The notes under the pieces: generated by a model
Told to the model about the DNA's origin: nothing
Databases searched by the model: none
Seen by the model: only the letters and a program-made list of their open reading frames with translations
Program-made: the position numbers and the translations under genes
In this document: positions 50,188 to 58,250 of the stretch, piece by piece
How positions within the stretch are numbered: the stretch's first letter is position 1
Layout: each line of letters opens with the position of its first letter
DNA from: Rhodopseudomonas_A palustris_F
Lineage (GTDB): Bacteria; Pseudomonadota; Alphaproteobacteria; Rhizobiales; Xanthobacteraceae
Assembly (NCBI RefSeq): GCF_000013745.1
Contig: NC_007925.1
Coordinates: 4,340,001-4,404,000, forward strand
Direction: 5' to 3'
Length of the DNA: 64,000 nt

Positions 50188-53100
50188 GTGTCGATGACGA
50201 GTGCCGAATTCCAAGTGCGCGGCGTGGACGATCCACGGCTCGCGATCCACGCCACCAGCAGCCTGCCGGCCTGGTTGTGGGCGATCGACGGCACGCGCAT
50301 CGTCTGGGCCAATCCGGTCGGGGCGCGGCTGTTCGGCGCGCCGAACGGCGCGGCGCTCGGCACCAAGAGCTTCGGCCTGGCCGATCCGCATCGCCGCCAA
50401 GTGGCGCAGCTCGCGGGCCGGTTGCCGCCGAGCGGCGCGACGCGGCTGGAACGGCTGCGCGGTTTCGGCGCGCCGCTCGGCGCGCTGGTGACCTGCGGCT
50501 GCGCCCGGCTGGAGTTTGCCGACGGCAGCCATGGCGTGCTGGTGGTCGCCGCCGAGCCGATCGGCCGCGCCATGCCGTTGGTCGAGCGGCTGCAGCGGTT
50601 GGTCGAAGGCATCGAGACGCCGATCGCGACGTTCGCGCGCGACGGGCTGTTCATCGGCGCCAGCGACGCGGCACGGGCGCTGCTCGGATTTCGCAATCTC
50701 GCCGAGGCCGGATTGGAAACGGCGCGCCACGACGCGCTGACGCTGGGCCGCGCCGAGATGCCGATCGGCATCGGCCGCATGGTGCTGCAGCGGGTCGGCG
50801 CCGGCGCCGATGTCGGCTTGGTGGCGCTGCTGGTGCCGGGCGCAACCGAGCAGGCGGCGCAGCCGCGCTCGCATCCGTCGGCGGCCGACGAGGCGCAGCA
50901 AGTGTCGCAGCCCGACGCGCCGCAACACCCTGATCTGGCCAAAGAACCGCCGCCCGAACCATCGCAGCCGGCCGAGCCGACCGAAGCCGCCGCCGAACCC
51001 GCAGAACCGCCGCCGTCCGTCGGTTCCGAGGCCACGGCCGACCTCGCAGCCGACCCGCTGTCGGACCACGAAGCGCCCGCAACCACGCCCGAAGCCCCGG
51101 CCGAATTCTCGCCGCTCGACGATGCCGCAGCCCCGGCCGAGCCATCGCCCGCAGCACCGTCGGCCGACCTGATCAGCGCGGAAACGCCGGCCGAGCCGGC
51201 GCTGTCCTGGAACGACGCGGCGCCGGTTGAAGCATCGGCCGAGCCGGTCGACGCTGCCCTCGATCCCGCCGCCACCGATGATCTCGCAGCCGAGCATGCC
51301 AAGCCCGCAACGCCCTCACCCGAACCGCCTGCCGCCGCGCCGACCGCCACCGCGGACGCCGATGTCGCGCTGCCCTGGTTCGCGGAACCGTTGCCGCCGC
51401 GACGCCACCCGCTGCGCTTCACCTGGCAGCTCGACGCCGAGGGCCGGTTTTCCATTGTCTCCGACGAGTTCAGCCGGCTGATCGGGCCGCGCACCGCCGC
51501 CGGATTTGGCCGGCTGTGGCACGAGATCGCCGCGCTGTTCGGGCTCGATCCCGACCGGCATTTCGCCGCCGCGATCGCCACCCGCAACACCTTCAGCGGC
51601 ATCATGCTGAACTGGCCGGTCGACGGTCCCGACCAGCGTCTTGCCGTCGAAATGTCGGGATTGCCGGTTCAGGATCGCGACGGCAATTTCCGCGGCTATC
51701 GCGGCTTCGGGGTTTGCCGCGACCTCGCCGGTCTCAACCGGCTCGCCGATGCGCGGCGCAACGACGACGACACGCTTCCGGCGCAGCCGCTGTCCGCCGG
51801 CATTGCGCCGGTCGATGCATCGTTCGCCGCGGCGTCGGTCAGCGCAAGCGAGCCGAACGGCACCGACCTCTCCGACCAGCCCTCGCCGGCTGACATGTCT
51901 TCCCCAACAGATCCGGAACCAGCTGTGGATACGCCCAAAAATGTTCTGCCGTTCAGGCAGACCAACGATCCGAGATCGCCGGCGCTGACTCCGGTCGAAA
52001 ACAACGCCTTCAACGAACTGGCGCGGCAATTGTCAGCGCGGCTGGAAAGCGAAGCCCCGGACCTGATCGCAGAGCCCGCGGCATCGCAGCCCGACGCGCC
52101 GAGCCGGCCCGATCCGACCGCGCCCGACTCGCGCGAGCCCGAGTCGCGCGAGCCGCAGGCCGCGCAATCCGAGACCGCGGGCGAGCCGTCCGAACCATCC
52201 GCCGCCGCGCCGGCGACGCAGCCGGCGCGCGGCGAAGCGCTGCGCGACACGCTGCTGCTCGAGCTGTTGCCGGTCGGCGTGCTGATCTATCGGCTCGACC
52301 GGCTGCTTTACGCCAACCGCGCCTTCCTCGAGCGCACCGGCTTCGCCAGCGTCGCCGCGCTGGATGACGCCGGTGGTCTCGACGTGCTGTACGTCGAGTC
52401 CGGCGCCGACGGATCCAGCAGCAACTCCGACGATGGCGCGCCGATCACCATCACCGCGGCCCAGCGCGCCGCCGACCAGCCGTCGTCGCAGCCGGCAGAG
52501 GGACGGCTGTTCACCATCAGCTGGGACGGCGAACCGGCGCTGGCGTTGATTTTCTCCGAGACCGCGGCCGAAACCGCGATGGCCGCCGAAGCCGAACCGT
52601 TCGCCGAAGCGCCGGCGATCGATCCCGATCTGCCCTCGGCGGTCGGCGCCGCCAACGCCGAAGAACTCGGCGCGATCCTCGACACCACCGCCGAAGGCAT
52701 CGTGATGTTCGATGCCGAGGGCCAGTTGCACGTCTGCAACCGCAGCGCCGAGGCGCTGTTCGGCTATCCCGGCGACAACCTGGTGCAGCGCAATCTGATC
52801 GAACTGTTCGCGCCGGAGAGCCAGCGCGTGCTGCTCGACTATATCGAGGCGATCAAGAGCGATGGCGCGGCGAGCCTGCTCGACCCTGGCCGCGAAGTGC
52901 TCGGCCGGGTGCGCGAAGGCGGGCTGATCCCGCTGTCGGCGATCATCGGCCGCACCCGCCACGACGGCCCGAATTACTTCGCCGTGTTCCGCGATCTGTC
53001 GCAAGCCAAGAAGACCGAGTCGGAATTGATCCAGGCGCGGCGCCAAGCCGAGCGCGCCGCCAACGCCAAGGCCGACGTGCTGGCGCGGCTCAGCCACGAG

Positions 53101-53760
53101 ATCCGCACCCCGCTCAACGCCATTTTGGGCTTCACCGAGGTGATGATCGAGGAGCGCTTCGGCGCGCTCGGCAACGAGCGCTACGTCGAATACATGAAGG
53201 ACATCCGCGCCTCCGGCGAGCGCGTGATCGCCATCGTCAGCGATCTGTTGGATCTGTCGCGGATCGAGACCGGCAAGCTGGAGCTGGCCTTCGCGCCGCA
53301 GCATCTCAACGAACTGGTCGAGCAATGCGTCGGCGTGATGCAGCCGCAGGCCAATCGCGAGCGCATCATCATCCGCACCTCGCTGGCGCATCAATTGCCC
53401 AACGTGGTCGCCGACGCCCAGGCGCTGCGCCAGATCACCCTCAACCTGATCGGCACCTCGATCCATCTCGCCAATGCGGGCGGCCAAGTGATCGTTTCCA
53501 CCGCGCTGTCCGACTTCGGCGACGTCATGCTGCGGGTGCGCGACACCGGCAGCCGGCTCAACGAGCACGAACTCGCCGCCGCGATGGAGCCGTTCCGCAC
53601 CGCGCCGCCGAGCGATCACAGCTCGGAAGCGCCGGGCGTCAGCCTGTCGCTGACGAAAGCGCTGGTGGAAGCCAACCGCGCGCAATTCCACATCAAGACC
53701 GCGCCGCATTCCGGCACACTGATCGAGGTGATCTTTTCCGACGCGATGCAGAAGGCGTGA
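50188..53760 (+). CDS. Large PAS-domain sensor histidine kinase with degenerate ATPase lobe
   Basis: About 1190 residues. An N-terminal PAS-like region (PAWLWAIDGTRIVWANPVGARLFG) and further PAS units (about 400-510, 680-760 and 830-960; ILDTTAEGIVMFDAEGQLHVCNRSAEALFGY) are separated by long proline/alanine/glutamate-rich linkers. The dimerisation helix has an intact phospho-acceptor motif (ARLSHEIRTPLNAILGFTEVM, H near 970). In the ATPase lobe the N box reads NLIGTSIHL without the second N, and G2 reads APGVSLSLTKAL in place of GxGLGL. It may bind ATP poorly and act as a phosphatase or scaffold, as DivL does. Start GTG 50188 or ATG 50194. Confidence 0.85.
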   Translation: MSMTSAEFQVRGVDDPRLAIHATSSLPAWLWAIDGTRIVWANPVGARLFGAPNGAALGTKSFGLADPHRRQVAQLAGRLPPSGATRLERLRGFGAPLGALVTCGCARLEFADGSHGVLVVAAEPIGRAMPLVERLQRLVEGIETPIATFARDGLFIGASDAARALLGFRNLAEAGLETARHDALTLGRAEMPIGIGRMVLQRVGAGADVGLVALLVPGATEQAAQPRSHPSAADEAQQVSQPDAPQHPDLAKEPPPEPSQPAEPTEAAAEPAEPPPSVGSEATADLAADPLSDHEAPATTPEAPAEFSPLDDAAAPAEPSPAAPSADLISAETPAEPALSWNDAAPVEASAEPVDAALDPAATDDLAAEHAKPATPSPEPPAAAPTATADADVALPWFAEPLPPRRHPLRFTWQLDAEGRFSIVSDEFSRLIGPRTAAGFGRLWHEIAALFGLDPDRHFAAAIATRNTFSGIMLNWPVDGPDQRLAVEMSGLPVQDRDGNFRGYRGFGVCRDLAGLNRLADARRNDDDTLPAQPLSAGIAPVDASFAAASVSASEPNGTDLSDQPSPADMSSPTDPEPAVDTPKNVLPFRQTNDPRSPALTPVENNAFNELARQLSARLESEAPDLIAEPAASQPDAPSRPDPTAPDSREPESREPQAAQSETAGEPSEPSAAAPATQPARGEALRDTLLLELLPVGVLIYRLDRLLYANRAFLERTGFASVAALDDAGGLDVLYVESGADGSSSNSDDGAPITITAAQRAADQPSSQPAEGRLFTISWDGEPALALIFSETAAETAMAAEAEPFAEAPAIDPDLPSAVGAANAEELGAILDTTAEGIVMFDAEGQLHVCNRSAEALFGYPGDNLVQRNLIELFAPESQRVLLDYIEAIKSDGAASLLDPGREVLGRVREGGLIPLSAIIGRTRHDGPNYFAVFRDLSQAKKTESELIQARRQAERAANAKADVLARLSHEIRTPLNAILGFTEVMIEERFGALGNERYVEYMKDIRASGERVIAIVSDLLDLSRIETGKLELAFAPQHLNELVEQCVGVMQPQANRERIIIRTSLAHQLPNVVADAQALRQITLNLIGTSIHLANAGGQVIVSTALSDFGDVMLRVRDTGSRLNEHELAAAMEPFRTAPPSDHSSEAPGVSLSLTKALVEANRAQFHIKTAPHSGTLIEVIFSDAMQKA

Positions 53761-53835
53761 GAAACCGACACCGACCGCGCTATTGAAACGCCGGTAGACA
53801 CTCGCTAAATTTCTACCTTGGCGAGAGGTTGAACG

Positions 53836-54087
53836 ATGCACCTCAACATCAAGAACGACGAAGCGCATCGGCTGGCGACCGAATTGGCCGAGCTGACCGG
53901 CGAGAGCCTGACGGCCGCCGTCACCGCCGCGTTGCGCGAGCAACTCGTCCGCGAGCGCCGACGACGCCAGACTGATCAGGCTGCGGAGCAACTGATGAAG
54001 ATCGGACGCCGCTACGCGTCGCTCCCCGACAGCGGACGCAGCGCCGATGACATTCTGGGCTATGACGAGCACGGGCTTCCGACGTGA
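53836..54087 (+). CDS. vapB: VapB-type antitoxin (PSK/Rv0623 family)
   Basis: An 83-residue antitoxin: a ribbon-helix-helix-like N terminus (MHLNIKNDEAHRLATELAELTGESLTAAVTAALREQLVRERRRR) and a C-terminal toxin-binding tail (DDILGYDEHGLPT), typical of the PF07704 family. It overlaps the PIN toxin gene as ATGA. GCGAGAGG precedes the ATG. It normally wraps the toxin active site and represses its own operon. Confidence 0.88.
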   Translation: MHLNIKNDEAHRLATELAELTGESLTAAVTAALREQLVRERRRRQTDQAAEQLMKIGRRYASLPDSGRSADDILGYDEHGLPT

Positions 54088-54464
54088 TCGTGGTGGATAG
54101 TTCGACGGTGATTGCGATCTTCCGGCAGGAACAGGACGCCGCGCAATTTGCGCGACGCATCGCCGAAGACGACCAGCCAATGATGTCCGCCGCCAATCTG
54201 GTCGAAACCTCGATTGTACTGCGCGGGCTCAAGGACATCGCGCCGGCCAAGGCCGAACGATGGCTAGACGACTTCATCGCCGCGGCCGGGATCAGGATCG
54301 AGCCGGTCACGGCCGACCAGGCGCAGCTCGCACGCTCAGCACATCTGCGGTTCGGCAAAGGGACTGAACATCGCGCAGCGCTGAACTACGGCGACTGCTT
54401 CGCCGATGGTCTGGCAAAAGCCATGGACGCCCCTTGCTATGCAAGGGTAACGACTTTCCGTTGA
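54084..54464 (+). pseudogene. vapC: VapC-type PIN toxin, C-terminally frameshifted
   Basis: A 126-residue PIN-domain ribonuclease frame: acidic residues in VVDSSTVIAI, NLVETSIV and NYGDCFADGLAKAMDAP are present. The end, CYARVTTFR, is not the usual PIN terminus. Shifting by one base at the CCCC run (54430-54433) gives LLCKGNDFPLTDLALA and a stop at 54482-54484, which is the classic VapC C terminus with its TD acidic motif. So one base appears to have been lost, removing the last strand and the fourth acidic position. The toxin is probably weak or dead, or this is a sequencing error. Confidence 0.75.
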
Positions 54465-54484
54465 CCGACCTCGCGCTGGCCTGA

Positions 54485-55068
54485 GCGATCTCGAGCAAGC
54501 CTCGCTTGGATCGCGCGGCGACAAGGCATGAGGGAGCGTTGCCCGCAAAGAGCTTTGCGGGAAGGGCCGGCCCGGGGGGCCTCCCGGCGTGAGGGAGGCG
54601 GAGCGCCGAAAGGCGCGACTTCAAGTAGTGGCCGCAGCGTGCAGGCCGGAGCGCCGGACCACAGAGGCCGCGGAAACGCCTTTCGACGCTCCACCGTGGC
54701 GATTTTTCGCTTCCGGACCGTGCTTCCGGGTGCAGGCGCGATGCACTCCGCACCGCCGATCCCGGCGATTTCGCGCCGTTCACCTGCACCGCGTCCAGCC
54801 AACCAGCAAGTGGCAGGCTCTCCTAGTGGAGCCGGACGGCGACCCGAAGCGTCCCGAGTGCGCGAAGCAACGTCTGCCTCCCGCCCGCAGGCGCCACCGC
54901 CCCACCCCGCATCTCCAAGCGTCCCAGGACACGCCCCTCGATGGGATGAGGTGATAGGAATATAATCAATATACGACGCGCATGTCAAGAGCCGCCACCC
55001 GCAATCTTTTGGACCGTTCGCGATCAGCCATGCCGCGATCATCAGCGGCCTGCCCGAGCCCTGCGGCC
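54485..55068. other. 584-bp intergenic stretch
   Basis: No real gene. It is very GC-rich up to about 54950 and then has a short AT-rich patch (GGAATATAATCAATATACG around 54957-54975), out of character for this genome. It may be old repeat or transposon debris. The palindromic repeat cluster follows. Confidence 0.4.
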
Positions 55069-55597
55069 CATCCTTCGAGGCCCGGCTTCGCGCGTGTTGC
55101 GCGGCGCCGGGCGCCTCAGGATGACGGCGCGGGTGTGGCGAGGCGAACGAACGGGTAGGCTGGGCAAAGCCGCGCTTGCGCCGTGCCCAACCGCAGCATC
55201 GCGCCGCCGCGATGGTGGGCACGCTTCGCTTTGCCCACCCTACAAAGCTACAAAGCCGGTGCGCCTCCACACCCCCGCCGTCATCCTGAGGAGCCCGGCG
55301 CAGCGCAGCGAAGCCGGGCGTCTCGAAGGATGGGCCGCGCGGGACGCGCACCGTGCTTGCGGCGCATCCTTCGAGGCCCTCGCGTTGCTCGGGCGCCTCA
55401 GGATGACGCTGGAGCTGTGGCAAGGCGGCGCGAGGCGCGCCGACGACACTCACCGCCGTCATCCTGGGCGCTCGCCGGGCCGCGCCCTTGCGCTGTCCGG
55501 CGAGCCTCGAAGGATGCGGGCACGCGCGCCTGCGGCCCATCCTTCGAGGCCGCCAAAGCCCGCTCCGCGGGCGTTCGGCGGCGCCTCAGGATGACGG
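55069..55597. repeat. Cluster of five palindromic intergenic repeats
   Basis: Five units bounded by CATCCTTCGAG and CTCAGGATGAC or their reverse: 55069-55126, 55280-55334, 55364-55408, 55458-55516 and 55537-55597. Each folds into a long hairpin with a GC-rich, variable middle such as GCCCGGC...GCCGGGC, and orientation alternates. Related units lie at 58138-58194, 59943-59985 and 60017-60075. This is a REP/ERIC-like family seen in Rhodopseudomonas and Bradyrhizobium genomes. Confidence 0.85.
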
Positions 55598-55779
55598 CCG
55601 GGTGGAGCAGCGTTCAGCAGACCTCAAGGAATGACGACTGGCGGACTTCGGAGTTGCGGCCTCGGCACGGGCCGCTATGCCACCCGCTTTGTTGTGCTAT
55701 TGCAGACACCACGAAAGCTCCAGCCGTTGCAATCGCCAGCGGCCTCCCCCATCTCCGATCGACACATCGAGGAGCCGCC

Positions 55780-56502
55780 ATGCCCACGGTCGACAGTTCA
55801 CTGGTGGCGGATCTGCCGCTGTTTGCCGGGCTCGCGGCTGCCGAACTCGACGCCGTGCTGACCGACGCGCGTTCGGCGCGCGTCGCCAAGAACGCCGCGG
55901 TGTTTCGTCAGGGCGACGAGGCGCAATCGTTCTACGTGCTGCTGCACGGTCACGTCCGCGCCAGCAAGACCACGGCGGGCGGCGAGCAGGTGGTGGTGCG
56001 TTACGTCAGCCCCGGCGAAACTTTTGGCGTGGCGATGGCGATCGGGTTGCAGCGCTATCCGGCGACCGCGACCGCGGTCGAGGAATCCGTCGTGCTGGCC
56101 TGGCCGGCGGCGAGCTGGCCGCGCCTCGTCGAGCGCTTTCCGCAGCTCGCCACCAACACCTTGCGCAGCGTCGGCAGCCGGCTGCAGGAGACCCACACCC
56201 GGGTGGTCGAGATGTCGACCCAACAGGTCGAGCAGCGCATCGCGCACGCGCTGTTGCGGCTCGCCAAGCAGGCCGGCCGCAAGGTGGAGAACGGCGTCGA
56301 GATCGCGTTCCCGATCAGCCGGCAGGACATCGCGCAGATGACCGGCTCGACGCTGCATACGGTGAGCCGGCTGCTCTCCAGCTGGGAAAGCCGCGGCCTG
56401 ATCGAGAGCGGCCGGCAGCGCATCGTGTTGCGCGATCCGCACGGCTTGGTGCTGCTGTCCGAGCAGGTTCCGGGCGACATCGAGCCGGCGAAGAAAATCT
56501 AG
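55780..56502 (+). CDS. Crp/Fnr-family transcription regulator
   Basis: A 240-residue regulator. The N-terminal cyclic-nucleotide-binding-like barrel (LFAGLAAAELDAVLTDARSARVAKNAAVFRQGDEAQSFYVLLHGHVRA) is followed by a dimer helix and a C-terminal winged helix (FPISRQDIAQMTGSTLHTVSRLLSSWESRGLI). The N terminus lacks the cysteine cluster of Fnr, so it does not hold that iron-sulfur centre. It resembles NnrR-type nitric oxide or redox responders, and its neighbour is a DUF1858 protein of the type found with them. ATG 55780 follows GAGGAGCC. The exact effector is unknown. Confidence 0.85.
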   Translation: MPTVDSSLVADLPLFAGLAAAELDAVLTDARSARVAKNAAVFRQGDEAQSFYVLLHGHVRASKTTAGGEQVVVRYVSPGETFGVAMAIGLQRYPATATAVEESVVLAWPAASWPRLVERFPQLATNTLRSVGSRLQETHTRVVEMSTQQVEQRIAHALLRLAKQAGRKVENGVEIAFPISRQDIAQMTGSTLHTVSRLLSSWESRGLIESGRQRIVLRDPHGLVLLSEQVPGDIEPAKKI

Positions 56503-56504
56503 AA

Positions 56505-56696
56505 CATTTTCGGTTAGGATTGATGCGGTTTCAAGAGTCCTGGCCGTCATTCCGGGGCGCGAGCAGCGTAAGCTGCGAGCGAGCCCGGAATCCATAACCA
56601 CCGCCGGGAGTATGGATTCCGGACTTGCTCGTTCTTCGAACTCGCAATCCGGAATGACGACATTTTGGTTGGATGATTCAATCCTAACCGAAAATG
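56505..56696. repeat. MITE-like nested inverted repeat
   Basis: Perfect 19-bp outer arms CATTTTCGGTTAGGATTGA (56505-56523) and its reverse complement (56678-56696) enclose a second inverted repeat, GTCATTCCGG near 56546 and CCGGAATGAC near 56649. A third, weaker pairing (CCGGAATCCATA with TATGGATTCCGG, about 56584-56623) lies inside. The 192-bp unit fills the gap between the convergent Crp/Fnr and DUF1858 genes. It could be a non-autonomous mobile element and may also act as a bidirectional terminator. Confidence 0.65.
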
Positions 56697-56698
56697 CT

Positions 56699-56896
56699 CT
56701 AGCCGGCGATCGTCGCTTCCAGCGCCGCGACGAAGCTGTCGCGATCGACGCCGTGTTCGCGGCAGGCGTCTTTCATGGTGTGGAACGCGGCGATCGGACA
56801 GCCGCAGCATTGCATTCTGAAATCCAGAAACGTCCGGATCGTCGCCGGCCAGCTCCGCATCACCTCGTCGACCGGCAGGTCATCGCGTATCGTCAT
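56699..56896 (-). CDS. DUF1858 (ScdA_N-like) small protein
   Basis: A 65-residue protein MTIRDDLPVDEVMRSWPATIRTFLDFRMQCCGCPIAAFHTMKDACREHGVD. The CCGCPIA cysteine cluster and the pattern of hydrophobic residues are typical of the DUF1858 family, related to the N-terminal domain of ScdA/YtfE iron-sulfur repair proteins. It may bind iron or react with nitric oxide. It is convergent with the Crp/Fnr gene, across the nested repeat. Confidence 0.82.
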   Translation of the reverse strand: MTIRDDLPVDEVMRSWPATIRTFLDFRMQCCGCPIAAFHTMKDACREHGVDRDSFVAALEATIAG

Positions 56897-57086
56897 GGCG
56901 GGCTCCGTTCGCCAACACCATGCGCAGCATCGGCTCGGGCCTCTTTGTCGCCCAGCAATGTTCCGGCCGGTTGCTAGGGTGCCGCGTCCGGCTTGGAATC
57001 GCTCTAATCGCGACGTTGCGTCGCTGCTGCACAGCGCCGCACTTTGCTACTGACACCGCATCGTAGCCCCGTGTTGGAGCCCCCGC

Positions 57087-58103
57087 ATGATCGCCATCCG
57101 CGCCGCCGCCCTCGCTGTCGCCGCCGCCCTGCTCCCGTTGCAGACGGCCGCCGCCGCCGAACAGGTCAACGTCTACACCTATCGCGAGAGCAAGCTGGTG
57201 CAGCCGTTGTTCGACGCCTTCACCAAGGACACCGGCATCGCCGTCAACGTGATCTCGGCCTCCTCCGGCCTCGAGCAGCGGATCAAAGCGGAAGGCGCCG
57301 GCAGCCCCGCCGACGTGTTGCTGACGGTCGACATCGGCCGCATCGACGACGCGGTCGCCGCCGGGGTCAGCCAGCCGATCAATTCGCCGGTGATCGACGA
57401 GATCGTGCCGCCGCAATATCGCGATCCGGACGGCCATTGGGCCGGCATCTCGATGCGGGCGCGGGTGATCTACGCCTCGAAGGATCGCGTCAAGCAGCAG
57501 GCCATCACCTACGAGGAACTCGCCGATCCGAAATGGAAGGGCAAGATCTGCATCCGCTCCGGCCAGCACATCTACAACAACGCGCTGTTCGCCGCCTATG
57601 CGGCTCACCACGGCGAAGCCAAGGCCGAGCAATGGCTGCGCGGCTTGAAGGCCAATCTGGCGCAGAAGCCGTCGGGCGGCGACCGCGAGACCGCGCGCGA
57701 CGTCGCCGCCGGCAAATGCGACCTCGGCATCGGCAACACCTACTACTGGGCGCTGATGATGAACGGCGATCCCGACAAGAAGCCGTGGGCGGAAGCCACC
57801 CGCGTGATCCTGCCGACCTTCGAGGGCGGCGGCACCCACGTCAACCTGTCCGGCGTACTGCTGGCCAAGCACGCGCCGAACAAGGCCAATGCGCTGAAGC
57901 TGATCGAATGGCTGGCCGGCGACAAGGCGCAGCAGATCTATGCCGACGCCAACTACGAATATCCGATCCGCCCCGGCGTCGCGCTCAATCCGACCATCGC
58001 GAGCTACGGACGATTGACCGCCGATCCGATGCCGATCGCCAAGATCGCCGCGCAGCGCAAGACCGCCTCGACCCTGGTCGACAAGGTCGGGTTCGACAAC
58101 TGA
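57087..58103 (+). CDS. fbpA: Ferric iron ABC transporter, periplasmic binding protein
   Basis: A 338-residue FbpA/FutA-type binding protein. A signal peptide (AAALAVAAALLPLQTAAAA) is followed by QVNVYTYRESKLVQPLFDAFTKDTGIAVNVI. The tyrosine pair Y219-Y220 in GIGNTYYWALM is the iron ligand site of this family. It delivers Fe3+ in the periplasm to the permease encoded next. The start ATG 57087 has only a weak site in GGAGCCCCCGC. No Fur box is obvious in the 190 bp upstream. Confidence 0.9.
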   Translation: MIAIRAAALAVAAALLPLQTAAAAEQVNVYTYRESKLVQPLFDAFTKDTGIAVNVISASSGLEQRIKAEGAGSPADVLLTVDIGRIDDAVAAGVSQPINSPVIDEIVPPQYRDPDGHWAGISMRARVIYASKDRVKQQAITYEELADPKWKGKICIRSGQHIYNNALFAAYAAHHGEAKAEQWLRGLKANLAQKPSGGDRETARDVAAGKCDLGIGNTYYWALMMNGDPDKKPWAEATRVILPTFEGGGTHVNLSGVLLAKHAPNKANALKLIEWLAGDKAQQIYADANYEYPIRPGVALNPTIASYGRLTADPMPIAKIAAQRKTASTLVDKVGFDN

Positions 58104-58137
58104 ACGTCGCCGCACCTTCGCCACGCGCACGGCTACC

Positions 58138-58250
58138 TCATCCTGAGGAGCCCGGCGAAGCCCGAAGGGCGAAGCTGGGCGTCTCGAAGGATGAGGCCAC
58201 GGGGCAAGTCCTCATGGTTCGAGACGGCGCTGCGCGCCTCCTCACCATGA
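58138..58250. repeat. Palindromic repeats between fbpA and fbpB
   Basis: One unit of the family at 55069-55597 (58138-58194, CTCATCCTGAGGAG to CTCGAAGGATGAG) followed by a second, diverged palindrome (58211-58250, CTCATGGTTCGAGAC to CTCCTCACCATGAG). The second overlaps the permease start codon at 58247. They probably affect mRNA stability or permease dosage relative to the binding protein. Confidence 0.75.

Noticed and set aside
54437..55594. Long frames through the repeat cluster
   Set aside because: They are open only because of very high GC content and are made of palindromic repeats.
56024..56601. Long alternative frames over the Crp/Fnr gene
   Set aside because: They are shadows of the 240-residue regulator, with R- and A-rich, non-protein-like composition.
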